A DNA stretch of 64,000 nucleotides from CAYTIB01 sp964437725. GTDB lineage: Bacteria > UBA8248 > JACPRG01 > G963555815. The translations under genes were made by a program, and so were the position numbers. Shown here piece by piece: positions 34,460-42,197 of the stretch. The DNA is taken from contig CAYTIB010000075.1 in NCBI GenBank assembly GCA_964437725.1, positions 1 through 64,000 on the forward strand, given 5' to 3'. The notes under the pieces are model-generated. The model was not told the DNA's origin. It searched no databases and was given only the letters and a program-made list of their open reading frames with translations. Numbering within the stretch: the stretch's first letter is position 1; each line of letters opens with the position of its first letter.

Positions 34460-34606
34460 AACCAGGCTCCATTTTGAGAAAGTAACTTGATTTCTACTTC
34501 TAAGTTGAAAATTTTCGAACACATCTCACATTCTGTGAGGATTTCTTGATAAGCACGAGAAATATTTGGTAACTAAAGAAACCACAGCCATAACTAAAAT
34601 CTTTTA

Positions 34607-34681
34607 TGGTGGCCCCAACGGGGATCGAACCCGTGTTTTAGCCTTGAGAGGGCTACGTCCTAACCGCTAGACGATAGGGCC
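34607..34681 (-). tRNA. tRNA-Glu (anticodon CTC)
   Basis: On the minus strand a full 75-base cloverleaf is visible: acceptor GGCCCTA with TGGGGCC, anticodon stem TAGCC/GGCTA with loop CTCTCAA, so anticodon CTC, T-loop GGTTCGATCC, and encoded A-CCA. It reads GAG codons. It is located next to gltX. Confidence 0.93.
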
Positions 34682-34842
34682 ACCGACTTATGTTAGGAAT
34701 ACTTGATTTTGGGTTGCTCTTTCCTTGACTTAGAATCGGCCTGAGATTGACAAAACGAGAACCAAATTAGAATAACTCTTCTACTTCTGAAATATACGAA
34801 GATAAATGCTCTGAGTATCTATAGTAACCCCTGACTCACATA

Positions 34843-34916
34843 TGGTTGGGGATCTAGGATTCGAACCTAGGTTTTCTGAGCCAGAGTCAGACGTCTTGCC
34901 ACTGGACCAATCCCCA
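34843..34916 (-). tRNA. tRNA-Gln (anticodon CTG)
   Basis: On the minus strand a 74-base cloverleaf: acceptor TGGGGAT with ATCCCCA, anticodon stem TCTGA/TCAGA with loop CTCTGGC, so anticodon CTG, T-arm GGTTCGAATCC and encoded A-CCA. It reads CAG. It lies 61 bases downstream of gltX on the same strand. Confidence 0.93.
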
Positions 34917-34977
34917 GAGAATACATATTTCTAATCTACCGTTGCCCCCCCCAATGGTCAAGTCGATAAAAGAAACT

Positions 34978-36399
34978 TTAATCACCCGAATTTAGAGCGA
35001 ATTTTATGCCTCTTTCGAGTCTGGAAAGACTTTCAGCTTTCCCGAGTATTGCCAAGACTTCAGTTATGGGAGGGCTAACGGTTACACCTGTCATGGCGAC
35101 ACGAGCGGGTTGAGCTACGGTTAGAAGCTTGGTGCCTTCTTCTTGGACAATTGCCTGAAATGAATCGTTTATACTTTTTTCATTAAAGTCCTTTTGGTTT
35201 TCTAGCCGTAATCGCAGTTTTTCAAGGCGACCACCTGACTCCTTGTTCAAAAATTTCCTCGCTGCTTTTGGGTCGTATTCGAAATCTGAGCGATAAAAAT
35301 ATCGAATAGAACGAGTTAACTCTAGAAGAGTACGAGATCTTTCTTGCAGACTTTTTATGATCCTATGCAGGCGGACTTGGGATTTTTCATCGGGGTCAAC
35401 ATGTACGCCTTCTCCAACTAAAAATGGGTTCAGGTTAGGCATGATCTCTGCTGGAGTCATTTTGTTTAAATGTTGGGAATTTAACCATGTTAGTTTATCT
35501 ACATCAAAAATAGCTGATGAAGTTCCTATTGGTCCTAGGTCGAACAGTTTTATAACCTCTTTACGTGTAAAAATTTCTTGGTCTCCGTGAGACCACCCAA
35601 GCCTAACAAGGTAGTTGATCATCGCCTCGGATAAATATCCTTCGTGCTTATATGCCTGAACAGAAGTTGCTCCGTGACGTTTGCTAAGTCTTTTTTTGTC
35701 CGTCCCGAGAATCAACGGTACATGAGCAAAGTGGGGAAGGGTTTGTTCAAGACCGTGATAGATCATTGCCTGACGAGGGGTATTGGCTAGATGGTCATCA
35801 CCGCGAATAACGTGAGAGATTTTCATTTCTATATCATCCACTACAACAACGAAGTTGTAGGTGGGAGTTCCGTCGCTTCGAAGGATAATCATGTCATCCA
35901 ACTGGGCATTGTCAAAGACAACATCACCGCGTAACAAATCATGAATTACTGTTTGACCCTCTTCGGGAGCTGCAAATCGTAAAACAAAGGGAAGATCGGG
36001 TTCATCGGTTCTATTGCGACATTTGCGGTTGTAACGTGGAGGTCGCCCCTCGTTGCGCGCCTTCTCCCGCATTTCCTCTAGTTCTTTAGGTGAACAGTAA
36101 CACCTGTAGGCTTTCCCCTCAGAAAGTAGTTTGTTTGCGGATTCTATGTGAGCCGACTGACGAGTCGATTGATAATAAGGGCCTTCATCCCAGTCAATTC
36201 CTAGCCATGTGAGACCGTCTAGTATCTGTTGAATCGATTCCTTGGTGGACCGCTCGCGATCGGTATCTTCGATACGCAAAATTAGCGACCCTTTATGGTG
36301 CCGGGCAAAGAACCAATTGAACAGGGCCGTCCGGGCTCCTCCGATGTGCAAATGGCCGGTAGGACTTGGTGCAAAACGGACACGAATTTCGTGGTTCAT
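34978..36399 (-). CDS. gltX: Glutamate--tRNA ligase
   Basis: A 473-residue class I aminoacyl-tRNA synthetase that charges tRNA-Glu. It has R-F-A-P-S-P-T-G-H-L-H-I-G-G at the N-terminus (HIGH motif) and K-K-R-L-S-K-R near residue 235 (KMSKS). Length is standard. AAAGGA lies six bases before the ATG. tRNA-Gln(CTG) and tRNA-Glu(CTC) genes follow directly. Bacteria of this type often lack GlnRS and use a non-discriminating GltX with GatCAB; the window cannot show which holds here. Confidence 0.95.
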   Translation of the reverse strand: MNHEIRVRFAPSPTGHLHIGGARTALFNWFFARHHKGSLILRIEDTDRERSTKESIQQILDGLTWLGIDWDEGPYYQSTRQSAHIESANKLLSEGKAYRCYCSPKELEEMREKARNEGRPPRYNRKCRNRTDEPDLPFVLRFAAPEEGQTVIHDLLRGDVVFDNAQLDDMIILRSDGTPTYNFVVVVDDIEMKISHVIRGDDHLANTPRQAMIYHGLEQTLPHFAHVPLILGTDKKRLSKRHGATSVQAYKHEGYLSEAMINYLVRLGWSHGDQEIFTRKEVIKLFDLGPIGTSSAIFDVDKLTWLNSQHLNKMTPAEIMPNLNPFLVGEGVHVDPDEKSQVRLHRIIKSLQERSRTLLELTRSIRYFYRSDFEYDPKAARKFLNKESGGRLEKLRLRLENQKDFNEKSINDSFQAIVQEEGTKLLTVAQPARVAMTGVTVSPPITEVLAILGKAESLSRLERGIKFALNSGD

Positions 36400-36486
36400 G
36401 AAATTTCCTTTGAATATAAGTGCAAATTCAAATTCTATCTTAAACAGGGTTTATTTAAGTAAATGTATCGAATTTCGCTAATCATC

Positions 36487-37365
36487 TTAAAGTAAGAATG
36501 TTAGAACGATAGGTGTTGTTAAAAGACTCATTACGGTCGAAACCCAAACCACTGAAGCTACCATTTCAGGATTTTTGTTGAACTTCTGAGCGAAAATAAA
36601 ATTAATAACTGCGGATGGCATACTAAAACCTAATATTACAATGGCCTGAGGGACTCCTTTCATGCCGAGTAGAACAGTCACTAACCATGACAAGAAGAAT
36701 CCCCCGGAAATACGTATGCTCGCGGCGGCTATTGCTTTGTTAAGTCCTTGAATTCTGACAGTCACCAACCGATACCCCAGAGTGAATAGCATGAATCCGA
36801 TGCCGGCGGTTCCCAACATTTCTAAGGGGCGTTGTATTGCTAAGGGTACCTGCCATTCCATGAGTGAGACGATGATGCCAGCGATGGCAGCGTAAATCAT
36901 AGGCATTCGGAGCGCTTCTGAAGCATTGTCGGCACCCCTGCTAACTATAGCAATTCCAAGCGTATAATGGATTATCACATTTGTCGTGAAGAATATTACT
37001 GCAAGTGCAAGCCCCTCTTCTCCAAAAGCAAACAAGCAAAGCGGCAAAGTCATGTTCCCGGCATTTGGAAACATGATTGGGAGGTAAAGTCCACGAAGGT
37101 CCTCTTTGAAAAATTTCAGAAAGATGGCGCTTAAAAGCCACATTCCTAGTAGTATAAAAAGTACAGCAAGAGGTATAAATCCTATCATCTCGAGTGGGAG
37201 ATCTCGTTTAGATAAAGCAGAGAAAGCAAGAGCAGGGGAGGCCACGTAAATGATGATTTCTGTTAGGGTACCTAAGTCAATTTTCTTGATCCGTCCAAAC
37301 AGATAGCCTAGCCCGATTAGAAAAAAGACTGGAAAAACTATTGATAAAACCTTTATGGCTATCAT
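36487..37365 (-). CDS. AEC-family (auxin efflux carrier-like) transporter
   Basis: A 292-residue membrane protein with about ten hydrophobic helices. P-V-F-F-L-I-G-L-G-Y-L at the N-terminus and M-F-P-N-A-G-N-M-T-L-P near residue 110 are the family's signature (M-x-x-N-x-G-N-x-G-x-P). ATG 37365, with GGAAG upstream, is preferred over a longer frame whose extra N-terminus is not hydrophobic. Known bacterial relatives move malate or malonate-like acids. It is upstream of gltX on the same strand but probably separately transcribed. Confidence 0.82.
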   Translation of the reverse strand: MIAIKVLSIVFPVFFLIGLGYLFGRIKKIDLGTLTEIIIYVASPALAFSALSKRDLPLEMIGFIPLAVLFILLGMWLLSAIFLKFFKEDLRGLYLPIMFPNAGNMTLPLCLFAFGEEGLALAVIFFTTNVIIHYTLGIAIVSRGADNASEALRMPMIYAAIAGIIVSLMEWQVPLAIQRPLEMLGTAGIGFMLFTLGYRLVTVRIQGLNKAIAAASIRISGGFFLSWLVTVLLGMKGVPQAIVILGFSMPSAVINFIFAQKFNKNPEMVASVVWVSTVMSLLTTPIVLTFLL

Positions 37366-37540
37366 GAGTATAAGCTTCCAAATAATTCTGGTGAAACATT
37401 GGAATGAAACCCCGAACATTGAACTGCAAAGCATAGGTACGCAAAATCTTACAATAAGGCTTGTTCCCAGGCAAAAGATGCAGACATTTCAGATTTGAAG
37501 TGAGGTTTCATTTGCAAATAATTGTCAGGGGTGAAAATCC

Positions 37541-38788
37541 ATGAAGCGGTTAGAGGTTCTTGGTTGGTCCTTTTACGATTTCGCTAATTCATCATATCCG
37601 ACCGTCATAGTGACCGTGGCCTATAGTATTTATTTCAAGAATGTGGTTTCGGGAGGAGGCACACATGGGGATGGGGACTTTTATTGGGGGTTAGCGATTT
37701 CTGTTTCCATGATAATTGTAGCTTCCATGGCCCCCTTTCTTGGTTCTATAGCTGACATTTCGAATTCTAAAAAATTTTTTCTTCTGCTTTTCGCTTCTCT
37801 TTGTGTGATTTTTACCGGGCTTTTATATTTTGTTGAAGAAGGAGAAATTTTTAAGGGAATTATGTTTTTTGTGTTGGCTAATATTGGATTCGAAGCAAGC
37901 CTTATCTTTTACAATGGGTTTATTCCAGAAATATCGGGTGCTAATAATTTTGGTAAAATTTCGGGTTATGGGTGGGCATTTGGTTATGTCGGAGGGCTCC
38001 TTTGCCTCATTTGGATAACTCCTTTGATACAAGGAGGTTTGGGTGAGGAAAATCTTTTGAATTTTCGATCTTCATTTCCTCGTGTGGCTGTTTTTTACAC
38101 CATATTTACTATCCCTACAATTTTGTGGTTAAAGGAAAAAGATTCGAAGACGACATGCCTTTCTTGGACTAAAATAGCTTGCCATGGATGGCAACAAGTT
38201 TGTGGAACCTTCCATCAGGCACGGAATCTTAAACCCTTAGGTCGTTTTCTTATTGCTTTTTTTCTCTACAACGATGGAATTGCCACAGTAATTGCTTTTA
38301 GTGCTATATACGCTGTTAGCACATTGGGTTTTAGCGTAGCGAATGTGATTACTCTATTTATTTTAGTACAAGTATCGGCATGTCTAGGCGCATTCTTTTT
38401 TGGATTTCTAGTAGACCGATGGGGTGCAAAACCAACCCTATTATTACTTTTGGGACTTTGGTGCCTCGTTGTCCTTGCTGCCTATTTCACTTCAACCCAA
38501 GGCCAGTATTTCGCAGTCGCTGTTGTTGCGGGTATTGGATTAGGGTCGGTGCAGTCTGCCAGTAGAAGTATGATGGCACTCTTCATTCCAGAAGGGAAAA
38601 ATGCGGAATTTTATGGGTTTTACGGAATTTGCGGAAAATTCTCAGCTATCCTAGGGCCTATGACTTTCGGAACGATATCTGCAATAACCGGAAATCAACG
38701 AATTGCGATTCTTTCCGTATTAATATTTTTTCTAATTGGAATGGCACTACTCGCGACAGTGAAAATGAATCCATTAGGGGAGCGATAA
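37541..38788 (+). CDS. UMF1-family MFS transporter (Atg22-like)
   Basis: A 415-residue transporter with about 12 hydrophobic helices. The start V-L-G-W-S-F-Y-D-F-A-N-S-S-Y-P-T matches UMF1/Atg22 proteins, which resemble amino acid effluxers of the yeast vacuole. W-G-A-K-P follows a helix in the second half, as typical for the family. AGGGG lies before the ATG. Substrate unknown. It is divergent from the AEC gene. Confidence 0.82.
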   Translation: MKRLEVLGWSFYDFANSSYPTVIVTVAYSIYFKNVVSGGGTHGDGDFYWGLAISVSMIIVASMAPFLGSIADISNSKKFFLLLFASLCVIFTGLLYFVEEGEIFKGIMFFVLANIGFEASLIFYNGFIPEISGANNFGKISGYGWAFGYVGGLLCLIWITPLIQGGLGEENLLNFRSSFPRVAVFYTIFTIPTILWLKEKDSKTTCLSWTKIACHGWQQVCGTFHQARNLKPLGRFLIAFFLYNDGIATVIAFSAIYAVSTLGFSVANVITLFILVQVSACLGAFFFGFLVDRWGAKPTLLLLLGLWCLVVLAAYFTSTQGQYFAVAVVAGIGLGSVQSASRSMMALFIPEGKNAEFYGFYGICGKFSAILGPMTFGTISAITGNQRIAILSVLIFFLIGMALLATVKMNPLGER

Positions 38789-39042
38789 TATTCAACTCAA
38801 TCCATTTGATTCGGATGGCCTTTTGCCGATATGAACTACTTTTGAATTTTACTGGAATTGAAATGGAAGTCAGAATGATTTTTGACTGAAAGACATGGGT
38901 TTGTCGCGAGAAGTGTTTTCTGATGCACATCAAGTTCATTTAGCCATATTACAAGAAATACGGGAATTAAATAACATTTCGTTGAGCCCAATTCATTTAA
39001 ATGTTAATTTCAATTTAGTCTGTAAGATCTCGAGGGGATTTC

Positions 39043-40302
39043 ATGATTTCACAAGAGAAAGCTAAAGACGTAATTCTAGATAGTGCTTCTTTTCTGAGCA
39101 CGGAAAGGGTTGAGGTTTTAGCAGGTTATGGACGTGCAAGTTCAGAAAATATTTTTGCGGCTTTCAATCATCCTAAATGGGAAAAATCCGCGATGGACGG
39201 CTACGGTTTTCAGGCCGCCGATACAAGTAAAGCCTCTGAAAAATCCCCTATTCGCCTGAAGCTTATTAAAACACTAACTGCAGGGTCTTCTGCAATTTCT
39301 GAGATTAATTCCGGCGAGGCCGTTCGAATTATGACTGGAGCAGTTTTGCCACCGGGAACGGATACCGTTGTTCCCTTAGAAGAAGCTAATGTTGAAAACG
39401 GTTTTGTTGAAATTGTAAATCCAATGACAGTGGGGGAGTGTGTGAGGAAATCCGGAGATGAAGTTTGCGAGGGATCGCCTATCCTCGACCGGGGCGAAGA
39501 AATTCGTGCAACTCACATCGAGTCCTTAACATTGATGGGAAGAACTCACCTCGAAGTGGGACGTCGTCCTCTCGTAGCAATTTTTTCTACAGGTGATGAG
39601 GTAATCGAACCCGAGGACCACCGAATTGATGGGGGAGCTTTGGGATATGGTCAATTCTATTGCTCAATTAATTACTATATGGCTGCTTTAGTTATGGAAG
39701 CTGGTGGGGTTCCCCTGCGATTGGGAGTTGCTAAGGATACGTTAGAGGCCACGGTTGAGCGGATTCTTGCCTCAAAGAATGCTGATGCCGTAATAATAAC
39801 GGGAGGAACTGGGAAGGGCGACAATGATCTTGTCGGTCCTGCAATGAAAGATGCTGGAGTTCATGAAGTTTTCAAAAACGTTCGCATATGGCCAGGTACG
39901 TACACGGCCTTTGGTCTACTGGGTACTAGCCTAGTTTTCAATATTCCCGGTAATCCTTCTGCTGCACATATTTGCTACGAGCTATTCATTCGTCCCGCTC
40001 TCCGGAAAATGACAGGATTTAGAAGGTTAGGGCCTTTTTTCCAGAGTGTAGAGTTAGGAGGAGCTCTTCGCGTCAAGCCTCGAGAAGGCTTTCCAACCTA
40101 CGTACGGGGACGGGTGATATTTGACGATTCGAAAGGCAATTTACTCGCGATGCCTTGGAAGAGCGAAGATGTTCCAAGTTCCCGTATGAATGCTTTTCTG
40201 GTTTCCCCAGCTGGAATAGGGAAAGTCAACGAGGGGGATGTAGTCAAGGCCCTCTTGTTCTCTCCGCCAGAGCAATTTGATTCAAGTGAATTGACGGATT
40301 GA
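39043..40302 (+). CDS. moeA: Molybdopterin molybdotransferase (MoeA)
   Basis: A 419-residue enzyme inserting molybdate into adenylated molybdopterin, the last shared step of Mo-cofactor synthesis. Visible: K-S-A-M-D-G-Y-G near residue 47, R-I-M-T-G-A-V-L-P-P-G-T-D-T-V-V-P, S-T-G-D-E-V with T-G-G-T-G-K-G-D-N-D, and F-N-I-P-G-N-P-S-A. It is cytoplasmic. GAGGGG lies before the ATG. It would serve the three molybdoenzymes in this window. lgt follows after 92 bp on the same strand. Confidence 0.93.
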   Translation: MISQEKAKDVILDSASFLSTERVEVLAGYGRASSENIFAAFNHPKWEKSAMDGYGFQAADTSKASEKSPIRLKLIKTLTAGSSAISEINSGEAVRIMTGAVLPPGTDTVVPLEEANVENGFVEIVNPMTVGECVRKSGDEVCEGSPILDRGEEIRATHIESLTLMGRTHLEVGRRPLVAIFSTGDEVIEPEDHRIDGGALGYGQFYCSINYYMAALVMEAGGVPLRLGVAKDTLEATVERILASKNADAVIITGGTGKGDNDLVGPAMKDAGVHEVFKNVRIWPGTYTAFGLLGTSLVFNIPGNPSAAHICYELFIRPALRKMTGFRRLGPFFQSVELGGALRVKPREGFPTYVRGRVIFDDSKGNLLAMPWKSEDVPSSRMNAFLVSPAGIGKVNEGDVVKALLFSPPEQFDSSELTD

Positions 40303-40394
40303 ATTCGGTATACGGAAATTGTCTTTTTCCAAATTCCTCCAGGAAAGAGGCAAATCATTCCCTTTCTAGTTAAGGTTACGAGAGGGATCGGATA

Positions 40395-41171
40395 ATGTAC
40401 CCAGTATTATTTGAATTTGGTCCAGTTGTTATTCGGTTCTATGGGCTAATGTATGTAATCGCCTTGCTGGTGGGAGTGCGGATCATAAGCAGAGAGTCTG
40501 ATCGACTTACTCTAGGCTTATCAAGGGAACAAATATCTAATTACTCAACTTGTGCTCTTATCTCTGGCATTATTGGTGCTCGAATTTATTATGTCGTTTT
40601 TAATTGGTCATATTATGCACAAAATCTCATTGAGATACCGGCCATTTGGCATGGTGGATTAGCGATCCACGGTGGTGTGCTGGCCGGATTTCTCTTCACT
40701 TTTTGGTATGTCAAGAATCGAGAAATATCTCTTCTGGGGCTTGGAGATGCTGTGGCCCCTGCTCTAATTTTAGGGCAGGCATTCGGACGATTTGGAAATT
40801 TCATGAATGGTGATGCACATGGTACTGCCACGTCGTTGCCATGGGGCGTTGTTTTTCCAGCAGAGAGTATTGCTGGTCAAGAGTTTCCCGGCCAACCGAT
40901 TCATCCAACAATGCTATACGAATTGCTATTGAACTTTTGCTGGTTTTGGATCCTTTGGGGGTTGAGAAAAAAACCACACAAAGATGGATTTATTGCCGGA
41001 CTATATGTGTTGCTTTACTCGGTAGGGCGTTTTGTCGTGAGTTTTTTCCGGGCAGACAGTTTGATGCTGGGAAATCTCAGGGCTGCACAGGTTATTAGTT
41101 TAATTCTGGTAATCGTTGTTGGGTTTTGGATTATCAAAGGACGTTTTTGGGTGGTCAGTCAAAATAATTGA
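40395..41171 (+). CDS. lgt: Prolipoprotein diacylglyceryl transferase (Lgt)
   Basis: A 258-residue inner-membrane enzyme adding diacylglycerol to the lipobox Cys of prolipoproteins. It shows several membrane helices, H-G-G-L-A-I-H-G-G near residue 88, the Lgt signature G-R-F-G-N-F-M-N-G-D-A-H-G near 137, and H-P-T-M-L-Y-E. Length is normal. One putative client, the hydrolase with a lipobox at 46.1 kb, is in the window. Confidence 0.93.
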   Translation: MYPVLFEFGPVVIRFYGLMYVIALLVGVRIISRESDRLTLGLSREQISNYSTCALISGIIGARIYYVVFNWSYYAQNLIEIPAIWHGGLAIHGGVLAGFLFTFWYVKNREISLLGLGDAVAPALILGQAFGRFGNFMNGDAHGTATSLPWGVVFPAESIAGQEFPGQPIHPTMLYELLLNFCWFWILWGLRKKPHKDGFIAGLYVLLYSVGRFVVSFFRADSLMLGNLRAAQVISLILVIVVGFWIIKGRFWVVSQNN

Positions 41172-41207
41172 AATCAACAAATTCCAGTTCGAATTCAGGA
41201 GATTATT

Positions 41208-42008
41208 TTGAAACTCCAAAATAAGGTAGTCCTTGTCACTGGTGGTAGTCGAGGTGTCGGTTTGGGTATATGTACCTGTCTTGCAGAGGAGGGCGCGTCT
41301 GTTATCGTTGCTGATATCGATGCTGAAACTTCACGCGAAACCGCTGAAGGACTGAGTCGGTATGAAGGAACCCATCTTTCGCTGATAATGGACGTACGGA
41401 AGGAATCTTCTGTCTCTAAAGGTGTGGAAAAAGCATTAGAAAAATATGGTCGAGTGGACATTCTCATTAATAATGCAGGTGTTTTGGGAGGGTTGGTTCT
41501 AGGGCTTCCGTTAACGGACTTATCAGTAGAAAACTGGGATCAGGCATATGAGGTCAATATGCGAGGCACATTTCTAGTTTGTAAAGCGCTAACACCACAT
41601 ATGAAGGGCAGGGGCTCGGGTAGTATATTGAATGTGTCCTCACGTGCAGGAAGGGATGGACGAGAAACACTTCCCCATTATGGAAGCGCAAAGGCGGCTG
41701 TGATCAATTTCACAATGTCCTTGGCCAAAGAAATGGCACCATATCTAGTGACTGTTAACGCACTATGTCCCGGACTGATATGGACGCCAATGTGGGAAAA
41801 ATTAGGCAAATTGTATTCGGAAAAATTCAGTGAATATAAAGGGATGACGCCTCGGCAAGTTTTCGACGAGTTTGTGAATCAACAGCCCATCAAAAGGGAG
41901 CAAACGCCGGAAGATATTGGACGCGCAGCCGTTTTCTTAATATCAGAAGATGCTAAAAATATCACCGGACAAACTATTTTAGTAGATGGTGGCTCTGTTA
42001 TGTTTTAG
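41208..42008 (+). CDS. Short-chain dehydrogenase/reductase
   Basis: A 266-residue classical SDR. It has T-G-G-S-R-G-V-G-L-G for the dinucleotide, N-N-A-G-V, a catalytic Ser in N-V-S-S-R and Y-G-S-A-K, and the C-terminal G-Q-T-I-L-V-D-G-G. The start is TTG with CAGGAG nine bases upstream. It lies 36 bases after lgt and before secA. The substrate is unknown. Confidence 0.83.
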   Translation: MKLQNKVVLVTGGSRGVGLGICTCLAEEGASVIVADIDAETSRETAEGLSRYEGTHLSLIMDVRKESSVSKGVEKALEKYGRVDILINNAGVLGGLVLGLPLTDLSVENWDQAYEVNMRGTFLVCKALTPHMKGRGSGSILNVSSRAGRDGRETLPHYGSAKAAVINFTMSLAKEMAPYLVTVNALCPGLIWTPMWEKLGKLYSEKFSEYKGMTPRQVFDEFVNQQPIKREQTPEDIGRAAVFLISEDAKNITGQTILVDGGSVMF

Positions 42009-42197
42009 GTTTAATTTCAATTTGTTAGAGATATGTTATTCATGTAATATCTTCATCTAATTAATATCTTCTTATTTTGGAAACCAAGGGCAATTGACTA
42101 CATAAATTTTAATTATCAGGGACAACTGGATAGTAAAGATTCAAAAAAGAGATAATTACAAAATACTATAATCGGCTAACTTCCTTTTGGAGATGAA

